A stretch of DNA of 64,000 nt from Diadema setosum (lineage: Eukaryota > Echinodermata > Echinoidea > Diadematoida > Diadematidae). A program made the translations under genes and the position numbers. Under the pieces are notes generated by a model. That model saw only the letters and a list, made by a program, of their open reading frames with translations. It was not told the DNA's origin and did not search any database. Shown piece by piece: positions 32,401 to 42,710 of the stretch. Every line of letters starts with the position of its first letter. Positions within the stretch are counted from its first letter, which is position 1. The stretch covers positions 23,015,337 to 23,079,336 of the forward strand of contig CM067065.1 of the NCBI GenBank assembly GCA_033980235.1, given 5' to 3'.

Positions 32401-35400
32401 GTTCATCAGTGTATATCATTCAACTCCAACTTCAAAGATACATGTAGTTGTAACAGGAAAACTTCAAACTTCTGAACGTTCTTACACTTTTACTTCTTTA
32501 CATTTTTACTTCTCTTTTAAAAGTTTGAGAGTTGTAAAACTGATGGTCACTGTGCAATTACTGATCACAAATGGACTAGTCACATTGCCTAGTGCTGCTG
32601 TATGTGGTCGACCTTGTATGAGTTGATTTATCAGCGTTCTTCTGCGGTGCGTGTAACTGACACCCTGGACGTCCTGGAATGTTTTCTTTTCGTGGTCGAT
32701 CGGAATGTTTACGTTTAGAGCAGGGAGGTGGGGAGAGAGATTCCACTCTTTCTCTTCCCACCTCCCCAAACCGGAAGATTGCACTGTTTGCACAATGTTA
32801 CTGTTCCCAGGGAGGTGAGATTCCTCTCACCTCCCTGCTGTTCCGCAGCGACGTGGCGAAAAGCATATTGCCCGCTGACCTTTTAACCCTGCAAAATATC
32901 AACTGCTGACCTTTAACCCTACAAAATATCAACCGGAATTGCCTCGCAAAACTCACTCGTATAGGTAATAATATCAAATATTTACATTATGAAAACAAAC
33001 TGATAAATACTTAAAAGTATGAAAATAAATTGTATCTTTTTCAAATTTCTCCTCTGTATCCTAGATTTCGTTTTTTTTTTTCAACTCATTAGCCGCTGAA
33101 ACGCCCGAAAACGCCACCATTTTTATTGTTTTCATATAGAATATATAATGACTTTCTTCGAAAGAGATTTAAGGTCAATAAAAGTATGTCAGAATTACAT
33201 ATCTGACACACGAGTCTCTTAGTAAAGTCTTAATAGGTTTTCAAATAAACATAACTAGAAAAAATATAAAACAAATAAACATGTTGTGAGCAGCTGTTTT
33301 AGCATAATTTCGAACGTTTTCAAGATGATATTAATATTCCTGTCCCTTCCAGAGCACCATAGGCCATTATTTACCGAATCTTTAGTTGCTAAGGGCGACT
33401 AGCTTTTGCAGTCAAGCATGTTCTCTCGTAACCCACTTTCAGTGATTCAGTCCCATTCCAGAGTCAATGAAAATAAAGCTGGCTTAGTGCGATAAATAGT
33501 ACATGTAGGAATTATATACATGATTCAATATTGTTTTCAGTCGAGGTAAGTTTTCGTAATGTCATTTTACCCACGTTAGATCGACCTGCACCAGGTATCA
33601 TATCAATCGATTACCAAACCCTGGAGTGGGAGGGCAAGGCAATTCTCAACATCACGTGTCACGTGAATCCAGCCAACCAGCCTTTCCCTCCAATCCACAC
33701 ATTTACGATCACAGCTGACGATCACGTGATATCGTCTGAAGCCGTACCATCAGCGACTTTTGAACTCTCGTCTTCGACATGTATCACTATTTCCTGTATG
33801 GCTTTAAACGACTTTGGTGAAACTTTCAAAAGTGATAGGTACTGCCCGCCAGAGTCAGGTAGGTCTCCTAACAAGTGTTGTTGTTGTTTTGTTTTTTTGA
33901 CTGTTTCTTGTGTTTTTTTTTTCTATATACTGAGAAAGGACAGACAAAACTTGACCATTTGTCACACATGACTGGCGGGGGAGGGAACATTCCGAATGTT
34001 CCACCCGAAGGTTTGAAATGCTGTTGAGGGAGGTTATAAGTCCCGAGACGAAGTGGAGAGACTTAGAGCCTCCCGAACTAGCATTTCAAACCCTGAAGGT
34101 GGGATGTTTGGTACATGTTCCCGACAACGAAAGTCATTATCTTTTATATCATATGGGTTAGTCGAATCACCCTTTCGTACGCATTACATTAACTGGTCAT
34201 TTTCTTTTTCACATTGTATGGAATAGGCAAATTTATCCTGTCGATTGCGTGAAAAATGTGATCGTTCAATCGTTTGGTATCGTTTATCATTTGTTACCTT
34301 GGTTACTTGAAAATGTTTTCCCATGGGAGAAAATTACAAAAAATGTTCTGCCCATGGGCGAACATAACCAATGTGCCGCCATCAAGTGACTGTGTTTAGC
34401 CAATCACTAACCGGTATTTGACTATCACATTTAATATAAAAAAAAGACCGCAAGCACGTCCTCCAGCCTGCTGGAGAGGCCAAATCGAAAGTGACTTGAG
34501 CATTCACCTGAGAGAAACCGACAATGAAGTCCATGGAAGACCCAACTGGAGAAAGATCACTGGTGGGAAAGCAATGGTCATACAATAATACTTGCTGCTG
34601 TCGTATGCAGTCAAGTCGGTTCATTCTCACTACAGTCATGGTTTCTTTTCTTTTCTTTTTTTCTTTTTTTAACCCCCCCCCCCCCTGGTCAAATGTGGTA
34701 TTAATAGTCGATGACACATTTTCCAAAACATGTGGGCCCAAGACTATTCCATCACAAGGTTTGAAAAGTTGACAATGTTGCATTTAGCAAGAAGAGTCAA
34801 GTATTGTATATACCGCGCTTTTCATTTAGCATGTCTTTCCATTTATTATCACCACGTAAACTTTATCTTAAAAGGGGATGGCTAGTAACCGATCAGTGGG
34901 AATCAGTGGGAATGCTGAGGGATGATTGTTCCAATCCTTGTGCAGATTAATGCCCCGTCACTGACCAGGGACGCTTACCTGGAAACATTAAACTGCACAT
35001 TACTTGAATATGAGACCATTCTGAGGCAAATAATTTTCACACAAGAATAGATATATAATGTACTCTTAAATGAACCCCACAAGGATTGGAACAATCATCC
35101 TCCAGGATTCCCACTGATTCCCACTGATCAGTTACTAGCCATCCCCTTTAAAAGGCATAATTCACCATTTGCAGATCAAACAAAACATTAATACGCACTA
35201 TTAGTGCTTTAGAGTAGTGATAAATGTGAGTTTGGGATAGAAACAACCACTGTAAAAATTTAAATCTGTAAAATCGATGTGAAGTATTGCTTAATAAACA
35301 AAATGTGAACAATAGCTATGATCAAAATATTTCCAGGTTAAACCGTCTACGGTTACGGTTTATTTATAAAAATATTTATATTTCCTTATATTTTAGACCT

Positions 35401-35843
35401 CATTGCGAAAATTCTATAAATATGGTAGGATGTTCTGTGGTACAACAGACCTATGTAACTCAAGTGTATCAAGTGCCATCTTGAACATTTTTTTAATCAC
35501 TTCCTCCAAAGGTAAACTGGACCAATAATGGCCTTTTTTTTGGGGGGGGGGTTGTTTTGTTTCGTTGTCGTTCTCACCATGTCCGGGTACGCTTGACATG
35601 TGGGTGAAATATCTTGCGCAGACAAGTAAGAAGCGACCACAACCATCCCTCCATTTGATCCCGTGACGTAAATTGATCTCACCGATTTCTGCTTTCAAAA
35701 CAGTCGGCCCCACGGCCGGTCCTCGTCTTGGCGCACTACAGCGGTCGTCGACCACGTACTCGCTCCTCATCGTCATTTTCGTTCTCTCAGTCGCCACCTG
35801 TGCCATCGTCTTCATGAAGAGAAGGGAGACAGCCGCGTATTGA
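23315..35843 (+). CDS. Gene B: SRCR and Ig-like domain type I transmembrane receptor
   Basis: The most economical open model joins 23315-23459 (signal peptide), 28483-28815 (SRCR), 29493-29684 (half Ig), 30916-30942 (microexon), 31778-32059 and 33580-33858 (Ig-like), and 35704-35843 (transmembrane, stop). It totals 1398 nt, or 465 residues. All joins are phase 1. Further 5' exons (23996-24190, 24373-24485, 27270-27455) could be included, but some are open-ended or broken. Compared with gene A it lacks one Ig-like exon. The role inferred is surface recognition; the cytoplasmic tail is eight residues with no signalling motif. Confidence 0.75.
23996..24190 (+). CDS. First-half Ig domain exon of gene B
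   Basis: Phase 1 start after ATCAG. The peptide has [20 protein letters not shown], a canonical B-strand Cys and C-strand Trp, then a run to SLE. The donor chosen (GTGTAG at 24191) is weak but gives a symmetric 195-nt exon; without it the frame ends at TAA 24211-24213. The second half of the domain follows at 24373. Gene A's copy would lie outside the window. Confidence 0.5.
24373..24485 (+). CDS. Second-half Ig domain exon of gene B, probably degraded
   Basis: A phase 1 frame after GAACAG reads [14 protein letters not shown] and later GEYEVCSN, the E to F strands of an Ig domain with the D-x-G-E-Y-x-C pattern stretched by about 12 residues. A TAA follows at once and no convincing phase 1 donor is seen. 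A (CA)n run lies 50 bp on. It may be a pseudo-exon. Confidence 0.35.
24535..24561. repeat. (CA)n microsatellite
   Basis: CA run; another at about 24720-24746. Confidence 0.9.
24620..26380. other. No gene recognised
   Basis: AT-rich intron-like sequence of gene B. A short minus-strand frame at 25979-26191 has no domain signature. Confidence 0.5.
27270..27455 (+). CDS. Possible extra extracellular exon of gene B
   Basis: The acceptor ACTATAG at 27263-27269 and donor GTAAAT at 27456 define a symmetric phase 1 exon of 62 codons with a Cys-rich, non-repetitive peptide ([14 protein letters not shown]). It lies in the part of unit B that is deleted from unit A. No family is recognised; an Ig-like role is only a guess. 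Confidence 0.3.
27640..27736 (+). pseudogene. Broken first-half Ig exon before the SRCR exon of gene B
   Basis: Good acceptor (TTTTTCAG) and good donor (GTAAGC, same as in unit A), but the length is 97 nt and no frame is open throughout. The phase 1 frame begins [12 protein letters not shown], an Ig B-strand pattern, and hits TGA at 27723-27725. The 3' part matches the end of unit A exon 557-691 with indels. If this exon is included the protein is cut short, so it must be skipped or gene B is damaged. Confidence 0.55.
28483..28815 (+). CDS. SRCR domain exon of gene B
   Basis: Phase 1-1 exon of 111 codons, one longer than in gene A (DYSGW in place of DDGW). It shows [46 protein letters not shown] and [12 protein letters not shown], with eight cysteines. 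It differs from the gene A domain mainly around residues 52-60 and in the segment after PWGC (KGQGWGGC against NGRSLIKC), the positions most likely to face a ligand. Confidence 0.95.
29300..29420. repeat. GC-rich low-complexity insertion with inverted GGCGCC-rich arms
   Basis: GGGCGCACCGGGCGCCCC, G10 and C10 runs, and a reversed GGCGCCCC copy, present in unit B only, just before the half-Ig exon. Confidence 0.6.
29493..29684 (+). CDS. Ig-like half-domain exon of gene B
   Basis: Phase 1-1 exon, 64 codons, same length as in gene A. Contains [20 protein letters not shown] with the single F-strand Cys. Acceptor CCCAAG, donor GTGAGT. Confidence 0.87.
30916..30942 (+). CDS. 27-nt microexon of gene B (SGGGSCDG linker)
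   Basis: Same length, phase and splice context as 10482-10508; only two base differences inside the exon. If the donor is not used, the frame reads on through a Cys-rich stretch to TGA 50 nt later. Confidence 0.6.
31778..32059 (+). CDS. Ig-like domain exon 1 of gene B
   Basis: Phase 1-1, 94 codons, differing at a handful of codons from gene A's exon. Four cysteines, NVT glycosylation site, [10 protein letters not shown] in the C-strand region without Trp. Confidence 0.9.
32127..32266. repeat. 140-bp foldback (long hairpin)
   Basis: ATATTGACTGGCC and the following arm recur inverted, ending GGCCAGTCAATAT. GGTACC and two ATTGCCC words pair in between. A related GCATATTGCCCG and a second set of hairpins (GGGAGGTG arms) lie at 32715-32880, so the whole of 32127-32960 may be one foldback element. 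Absent from unit A. Confidence 0.8.
33580..33858 (+). CDS. Ig-like domain exon 2 of gene B
   Basis: Phase 1-1, 93 codons. [49 protein letters not shown]; the four-cysteine pattern is kept. Donor GTAGGT. Confidence 0.88.
33975..34133. repeat. Foldback repeat, about 160 bp
   Basis: GGGAACATTCC and GGTTTGAAATGCT recur inverted as AGCATTTCAAACC and ATGTTCCC, with TTATAAGTCCC near the centre. It follows the last Ig exon of gene B, where unit A instead has the third Ig exon farther on. Confidence 0.75.
34868..35151. mobile_element. TTAA-flanked MITE with about 70-bp terminal inverted repeats
   Basis: The left end AAGGGGATGGCTAGTAACC and on through ATTGTTCCAATCCTTGTG is mirrored at the right end with few changes. 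TTAA flanks both ends, and the right TTAA is shared with the next element. Confidence 0.9.
35148..35527. mobile_element. TTAA-type MITE, copy 1 of a 360-bp family
   Basis: Homologous along its length to 59512-59872 (shared words include GATAGAAACAACCACTGT and GGTAAACTGGACC). The right terminus has lost its TTAA. Confidence 0.8.
35704..35843 (+). CDS. Transmembrane and tail exon of gene B, with stop codon
   Basis: Phase 1 start after CAAAACAG. Helix [18 protein letters not shown] followed by KRRETAAY and TGA at 35841-35843. One residue longer than gene A; the tail has lost one Lys and gained a Glu. Confidence 0.92.
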
Positions 35844-35880
35844 TTTGAGACTAAGGTATTCCTTAGAACTTATCGTTATC

Positions 35881-36610
35881 TCAGGCGCGGTGGAGCACCC
35901 TAATTATCTCGCAGAAATCCATCGGCAGCCGAGCCTCATTTGCATAAAGTAAACAACATGTACTCGCGTAGTTGAGAAAAAGTAAACAACTTCTCAAGCT
36001 AATAAAATTTAAGGAAACCTATTTTCGGATTAAAATTGAGTTAGTTTGAATTTGAAAACATGTCCGAAAATGCACATATAACATATTAAAAGATTTGACA
36101 ATGATAATATGTGAAATTTTAGCGAAAACCTGGCGAGCAAAATTACCAAAAATATGCCTCGAAAATCATCCTAAAATTCACGAAGTGTGATTGCGGAACC
36201 AAAGCGCCATTCGAACAAAGTACACCGAAATTTATTTATCTGCTTGCATTTTAAATGTCATACCGTAATATTCCCGGCCATGGTTGTGTCGGAAAAAAAC
36301 AGAAGGTGATGTCAAAAATGACACGAACGCAAAGTGTACAGGTCAGTCCCATGTATATATAATCGCGTGACTGTAGCGTTGCATGTCACAGCACACACAA
36401 CGCTTTGCTGCATGCAGCGTGCGCGGCAGCAGCTCAGCAGTCACCGCCGTGCGACACTCGGCAAAATTGACTGCGTCACATGCAAACCAACAATGAGCAC
36501 GAAATCCCGAATCTCACGTACCACGCATGCCCAATATTACGGTCAGTGTATAAAGTGTAGTCTACAATTCAAGCATCAGTTGTGTAATAAAGGAATTTAC
36601 ATGATGATGT

Positions 36611-36659
<49 letters not shown>

Positions 36660-37147
36660 ATTTATTACGGGAAAAGAAATGACGTCATTTTCAATTGTTT
36701 CGCTTACTACAATTTTCTATTCCAAACCCTGTAGAAACATGTTGATTTCTCAAAAAGTACAGGTGGAACCAAGCGAAAACTTTCACCATATATGGATTGA
36801 GGCCTGATAAACTTATGTTGCCAATTTCGGACACATTGGAGCCCGGCCATAGTCCAGTCGGAAAAAAACAGAGAGCATGTTTTGCGAGAGGTGATTTTCA
36901 AAACGATTTAATATCTCAAGTTCTAGTGCAGCAAATTTCATAATTTTTTCATCAAAAGGAAGGTTTTTAAAAACTTAGATAGTGTGGGAAGTTTGAGTTT
37001 ACTAGCGGCACGCATAGCGGCACAAGGAGAAGGTAAAGATTTCACTTTTTCATGCACACAGTTTCGGGCAGCCGTGGATGCCCGTTGGAAATTCAAATAG
37101 AACGGGGCGATAATGAGATGCAAATTGGGGTGCTCCACCGCGCCTGA
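35881..37147. mobile_element. DNA transposon, non-autonomous, about 1.27 kb
   Basis: Terminal inverted repeats of about 24 bp (CAGGCGCGGTGGAGCACCC) at both ends, flanked by ATCT on each side as a likely target duplication. It starts about 40 bp after the gene B stop codon, so it lies in the 3' untranslated region. A CpG-rich core lies at about 36300-36540. A TA run lies at 36627-36661. No transposase ORF. Confidence 0.85.
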
Positions 37148-37420
37148 TCTGAATTATTTCAACGTGTTATTCAGTCAACGATAAGGACAATGCAATTGAT
37201 CATATTTATTATACTTGAGCTGGCAGTGTGTGGTTGAGTGATCATGTGCGTTATTATTATTTTTTTGACAATGCATCTACCACGAAAATGATGTTCACGC
37301 TACGTTTACACGATGGTACCCTGCGACGATGTTTCAGGCCACCCTGGGTAAAATGGGATGGACGTGGTGTAATAGATTTGTCATGAAATAGTTTAAGATG
37401 TAGAATGATACAACCTTCCT

Positions 37421-37873
37421 AATGCTACGTTTACACCATGTTCCCGGCGGACATGTCAGTCTTGTATGCGCTACCGTCGGTAGATATTATGATTATTCTC
37501 TCCCCCCCCCCCCCTTCCGTGTTTTTAGTGTTGTTCGTTAAAGTCTTCGAATCCAGTGACCGTGGAACATATAGCGATCAGACACCGTCACACTGCGGAA
37601 CGCCGCCAAGATTTGTTACAGCCTATTACCAGCTGTCACGACGTGTTGCATGCTTTCAATTCGTTTTACTCCGACTTACTAGATTTCTCATCAACACCGT
37701 TACTGCCGAATTTTCTGACAGTTTGAATACTGTATGTGACATGGCATCCACGGCAATCACGGGCAGCTGTCATGTCCGGCTATCCCATCTCCCTGCGTTG
37801 TCTCATCGTTTTGTTCACGTGGTGTGAAACGTGACTGCTGCGGCCACCGGGAATATAGTGTAAACGCAGCATT
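37421..37873. mobile_element. DNA transposon fragment with about 27-bp inverted ends
   Basis: AATGCTACGTTTACACCATG at the left end matches the reverse complement of the right end (ending GCAGCATT) with few changes; both then run into CCGG. A partial copy of the left end is at about 37298. Confidence 0.8.
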
Positions 37874-39177
37874 CCAATGGCATTCCACCATTTCAGAAAC
37901 TTCTTACCACAATCAAATATTTTCATTTTTACGGACATTTTAGTACTTATATCGTCAAAATACGAGTAAAAAAAAACAAAAAAACATTGTTCCTTGCAAG
38001 GTAGGTACTGTCATATTGGGCTTTTACTGTCAGACCGTTTAACGATCAATTCTGAGATTACCACTACTGGACGGATAAAAGCACCAATTTTGAAGATGCA
38101 GCATGCGAATATTCCTGAAAACTAAGGATAGTGAACAGGAAGAGAAAAGAAAAATAATACTTTACTGTACCCAATCTTCAGCCGAGAATGAGCAATCATT
38201 GTAATCATACTCGGTGTCATAGCATCTGCCATATTTTCTCAAAATTACCACCATGGTTTTGCGATACAATTATTCTGTTTCTTTAATAATCTTCTTTTTT
38301 TTTCATATTTTGGTTGATGATTCAACATGGTTTGATGCTTCTTAATATTGTATAATTCCGCTACAGGTGTGTCATTTCTGAGCTGGACATCACTGATGTA
38401 TAAACAGACGTATTTGTATAAACGTGGATACACTCGAAGTGTGGAGGTCTTCAGGATCTTTTACTGTGCATGCACAATACAATTGTAACCATCGCGAGAA
38501 AAATTCACCAGAAGAGGGCGTGCTCTGGAAGCCGCTTGCGGTCGCTAGACGAAACGTTTCTTTGCTGCATGGTTTTGATAATTTCTACAGTATAAGCTTA
38601 GGATAAACTGGTTGGCAATCGAGCCTAAATGGAATATTACAATAAGTTGAATTAAAAACCATCGTGTAAGAATGATAATTTTGGACTCTTTGCCGTTGTT
38701 AAAACATTGTAGCCATTTTGCAATGCAGTTGTAATAATATTGTGTCCTCAACGTAATCCCGGTCATGCACGTATCCATAATATCGACTGCAAAAGTATAC
38801 ACCTAGGCATTTATATGGCCCAAAATGACAAAATGTCCGGAGAAAATGACACCTATACATACATTACGCTTTTATTTGGCTAAGATCTTAATATGAAGGA
38901 TGTTATTTTATGTGTGCAGATACAATTTGTATACGTGTGTGTATGGTATGCATGCTTTGAAATGTGACGGAGTGTCAAATGCAGCTAATAACTTCAAAAG
39001 TGATTATATTGTTAGATCCTTTAAATTCGGCGTCGATTGTTTTGCATTTTTTATCGACACAGATCAGCCCTTGTGGGTTTTTTTTTTTTGATTTGTTCGA
39101 TTACCTTTGAAAACCTTTAAAACATTTTTTTGAATGTTCATTATTTCATTTAGCTATTATATTTGATATGGTTTATT

Positions 39178-39183
39178 AATAAA
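39178..39183 (+). terminator. Possible polyadenylation signal of gene B
   Basis: AATAAA in the unit B stretch matching the flank of unit A, 3.3 kb after the stop codon and beyond two inserted elements. Other AATAAA words lie nearer but inside the transposon. Confidence 0.2.
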
Positions 39184-39434
39184 GACTGTGTAAGCTGTAT
39201 AAAGACTGTGTAAGCTGCATAAAAACTGATCATTTTGGTAATTTTGCATTATGACGCCATTTTAATTTCCAAGGTCTATGAAATTTTCATATTCTAAAGT
39301 GAAGATAAGTCACATTTCGCACTTGTCAGACTTGAATATATTCGAGGTCAGGCTTGCTTAAAAAGAAAAGTAGATAAGAAATAAAGACCCAACTTTCATA
39401 ACTGCAAAATATTAGAATGGTTGATTACAACAAC

Positions 39435-39579
39435 CGTGTGTATTTATGTCACAGTGCAGTGTAACGTTTTGCCGTACATCATTGGTTATTGTAGAGTCCA
39501 GATCGCTGATATAGAGAACCGCAATTTCACCAATAGCACAGATATAGTCTCGTGCAGGAACACTTAAAGAAACAAAGAA
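39435..39579 (-). pseudogene. Minus-strand Ig-like exon or relic in unit B
   Basis: On the minus strand a long pyrimidine tract and CTCTCAAG acceptor precede an open stretch. It starts FFVSLSVPARDYICAIGEI, the end of one Ig domain, and continues to QNVTLHCDINTHG, the start of another with a B-strand Cys and an N-glycosylation site. A possible phase 1 donor (GTTGTT) is weak and a stop follows within 12 codons. The unit A counterpart is frameshifted. No other exon of this gene was found. Confidence 0.4.
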
Positions 39580-39950
39580 CTTGAGAGGGGAGATGGAAAG
39601 AGAGGTATAGAGGGAGACAGAAAAGAGAGAGAGGCGCAAAGGTTCCTTGGAGCGACATAAAATACTACACATATACAAATAAAAATACACTCTGATGGCG
39701 ACATGTAATTCATAGTATCGAAGGGTTGTGACTGGAGTTTTAGCTTACATGATTATAGCAGATGGTTTTCACTATAAAGCCTTTAAACCGATTGGAACTT
39801 AACGTGGATGAGTGAAATATAGAAGCTAATAAGATACCTACTCAGTACCTCACAAGATACCTAAGTCATTTTACATAACTATTTTGTTATGTATGTATAC
39901 ATGTACATTAATACATATGTATATATACATGTATATGTATTAATGTATAT

Positions 39951-39957
<7 letters not shown>

Positions 39958-39996
<39 letters not shown>

Positions 39997-40010
39997 CATA
40001 TACATATACA

Positions 40011-40045
<35 letters not shown>
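39958..40045. repeat. (TA)n microsatellite pair followed by (GA)n
   Basis: Two TA runs separated by ACATATACA words, then GA and G runs to about 40090. Confidence 0.9.
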
Positions 40046-40061
<16 letters not shown>

Positions 40062-40204
40062 GGGGGGGAGACAGTGGGAGAGAGAGAGATGGAAAGAATT
40101 AGGCTCATGGGATTTTATATCCTATAACTTAGCAAGTAGCAAATTTGGACAATTATTTTGGAGTATAAGACGACTCTATAGTTGAGATGCTCACGAAAAT
40201 CAGT

Positions 40205-40930
40205 AAAATATTGTAGTATTGTTTGGGGTGTTACTACAAAGACAAATATGAATCGCATTCATAAATTACAGAAACGTAGTATTGGTTTGATAACCCACTC
40301 TTCATATTTAGCTCCCAGTAAGCCATTATTTCTTAAGATGAACATTTGACCTGTTCAAGAATTTATTTCTTTGGAAAGTATGTTTTATGTTTAAAGTTTG
40401 CAATACTGTTATTCCTGGAGTATTTCATAATCAATTCACTTTGAATGGTTCCTTTCACAATTACAATATCAGGAATGCGCAAAATATTCACACACCATTA
40501 CACCGAATTTCAAAAACTCAATCTTCCATATTTTACCAGGGCCCTATTCTTTGGAATACCCTTCTTTCATTAGTCAAGAGTAGTAAGACTGTATTTCAAT
40601 TCAAAAGGTTTTATAAAAAAAAAAATGATGAAATGTATTTGAAACTATAAGTATAAGTATGTATTGTTTCCACCTCTGTCTCTTTTCTTCTCTTTTCGTT
40701 GTATCTTCCACCCTTATTTTATCAATTGAATTTGTCTGATAATTATTCAGTTGAAACGTAATGATAGTATGTTTATAGGGGATCATTTCCAACAAGCCTC
40801 TTGTGTGCTTTCTATGATCCCTCCATTCAAAGTGTAAATTGTTCCAAGGCAATTGTCTGAATGATTGAATGAATGAATGAATGAATGAGTGAATGAATGA
40901 ATGAATGAATGAATGAATGAATGAATGAGT
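40205..40930 (+). mobile_element. LINE 3' fragment (CR1/L2-like) with TGAA tail
   Basis: Conceptual translation gives YCSIVWG, LQKRSIGLI, APSKPLF and, in the next open stretch (40387-40650), NYNIRNAQNIHTPLHRI and YQGPILWNTLLSLVKSS. These are the conserved C-terminal words of CR1/L2-type reverse transcriptase proteins. At least one in-frame stop breaks it near 40347. A (TGAA)n array at 40860-40930 marks the 3' end, as usual for this class. Confidence 0.75.
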
Positions 40931-40939
40931 AAGTGTATA

Positions 40940-42460
40940 AGCAGTTCGAGTTCAAGTTCATTTTTATTTATTTTTTCTCAACATAATCAATACTATATAC
41001 GCACAATGTACACGAAGATAAAGAAATTTCATCTTAAGTGATAAAAAAAGGTTTGAATTATACTTTGGAAGGGGATCATATTAGCAGGCATTACAGTGAC
41101 AGGAGGAATTGATAGGAGGATGGACATGGGACCCACTGAAAATCGAAACTTGTTGAACTATTGCAGCTGCTTCAATCAGTTGAAACTATCAAGATATCAA
41201 AATACGTCTACGTGACATTCATAAACGTATTTATCATATTTATATCCGTTTTCAACTCGTCTGTGATTGCACAAGTTGTGATAGCACTTTCTGCCGCTTG
41301 AGATATCTGGGACTTGTTCAGTGATAAGCTTCAACGATCGATTTCGTATTATTGTAAGTGAACCCAGCCCTTATGTCTTTAAATATGGGTTGCCCCCAAC
41401 ACAGACTTTATACAGAAAGTCATAGTTGCGATGAATGAAAGTAACAAGCCATAATTCAAATTTCTCCGAAATACGGGGAAACAGTGTTCATGTCATCACT
41501 AACAAGCTTGATGACGTGTCATTTACATTGCTTATGGCTGACATGCATTCATATTGTTATTATTATTTTTTTTATTAATGATGTGAGTAACAATCTCTAT
41601 TCGGTCTTATCAGAAGATCAAGTAACCGTATTACATCACAAAACCACCAAACTGCCACTAATATCACACTTTTTATAAGTGTTATAGATAAGCTTAAAAA
41701 AACGATTTTCAGTTTCTTTTTGAATATATGGAGAAGAGTCGCTCTTTCAGAAAATGTACAAAAAATGAATATTGACTAGAGCATAGAGTGACCTACTTCT
41801 AATATTTTCAATCCTCAAGAAGCAATATTGGGTTGTCCAATATTTTATTTTTCTAATTTCGTGGTGCAAGGTGACAAAATGTAGCTTAAATCACCAATGC
41901 CACTACAATTTCCTTAACCTCAATGTATAGAACACGGGGCGTGTATATTATGTCATCCATGTTGACTCACCAAACTATAAATAGATTTGCCACACAAACA
42001 TATAAACATAAACCGGTCATAGCTGTTCCTAAAGTGGTCACTCAGCTCACACTTACATCTCATGCTGAATTGTGCTCTTCTTCTGTTTCAACTTCATAAT
42101 TTAACTTGAAAAGAAAAAAAAAACATTACCACGTACGCTAAATATTGTGTTTCTTCCTGAAAAATAGTATTAATATTAGAATAATACTTTCCTATTTTCT
42201 TTTGTTTTTCTTTCCTTGAAGCTGGTTCATTACACACTGCATTCCCAACTTTCTCGTTCTCTGTTGTCTATTGTTTGTGTGTCTGTTTATCTCCCACAAA
42301 CAGGAACACACGTCATAGTACGTACAGCAATAATCTGTCAAACTGATCCGAAATCGGATTTTGCCCTGATTGGCGGTGTCTCGCAATATATTGGATAAAC
42401 TAGTTGTTAAGTCAATTCGTCTCTGCTACAGCTTGTAACTGCAAGCATTCCTTATTCCTT
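40940..42460. other. Gene C 3' flank, no gene recognised
   Basis: AT-rich sequence downstream of the gene C stop codon on its strand, presumably holding its 3' untranslated region. No clear signal picks out the polyadenylation site. Confidence 0.5.
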
Positions 42461-42468
42461 ATTTTGTT

Positions 42469-42710
42469 TTACACCGGTTTAACTTTCATCTCCACAAACG
42501 TAAGCGGCTGGCTGCCTGTGGGCCAGGCGCTCCAAAACAGGTCTCCCCCATTCTGAGTTCCTCCTTGGTAGGCACCGTTGAGATTGGACTGGCCACACCC
42601 ATTATACCACCATCCACCTGTCGCAGAGGTGCAAGCGATGTTCCCGTTCGGGTCGTTGAGTCGATCCGCTGTGCTGAACGGGGATCCACTGTGGGCGGTC
42701 AGTGCATCTC
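42469..42710 (-). CDS. FReD exon 3 of gene C (C-terminus, stop)
   Basis: Phase 1 start after TTTCCAAG. GDALTAHSGSPFSTADRL, then IACTSATGGWWYNGCGQSNL with the conserved C-terminal disulfide pair, and VEMKVKPV before TAA. The usual acidic DRDND calcium-loop sequence and NCA tripeptide read DRLNDPNGNIACT here, so calcium binding may be altered. Confidence 0.93.

Larger units (their letters stand above)
26390..39800. repeat. Tandem segmental duplication, unit B
   Basis: This is the second copy of the receptor unit. The exons at 23315-24485 that would begin its gene lie left of the stretch shared with unit A, so the counterpart start of gene A should lie left of this window. Unit B lacks the 5-kb insertion and the fourth Ig exon of unit A. 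It carries its own insertions, including elements at 32127-32266, 33975-34133, 34868-35151 and 35881-37147. Confidence 0.85.

Noticed and set aside
34382..34783. Minus-strand frame of 133 codons ending near 34382
   Set aside because: It crosses T- and C-rich runs and a foldback; it does not resemble any domain, and the plus-strand receptor intron explains its place.
35414..35815. Minus-strand frame of 133 codons over the gene B transmembrane exon
   Set aside because: Antisense shadow of 35704-35843; the plus-strand exon has splice sites and a conserved partner in gene A.
37438..37827. Plus-strand frame of 129 codons
   Set aside because: Entirely inside a TIR element, spanning a C-run, with no recognisable transposase motif.
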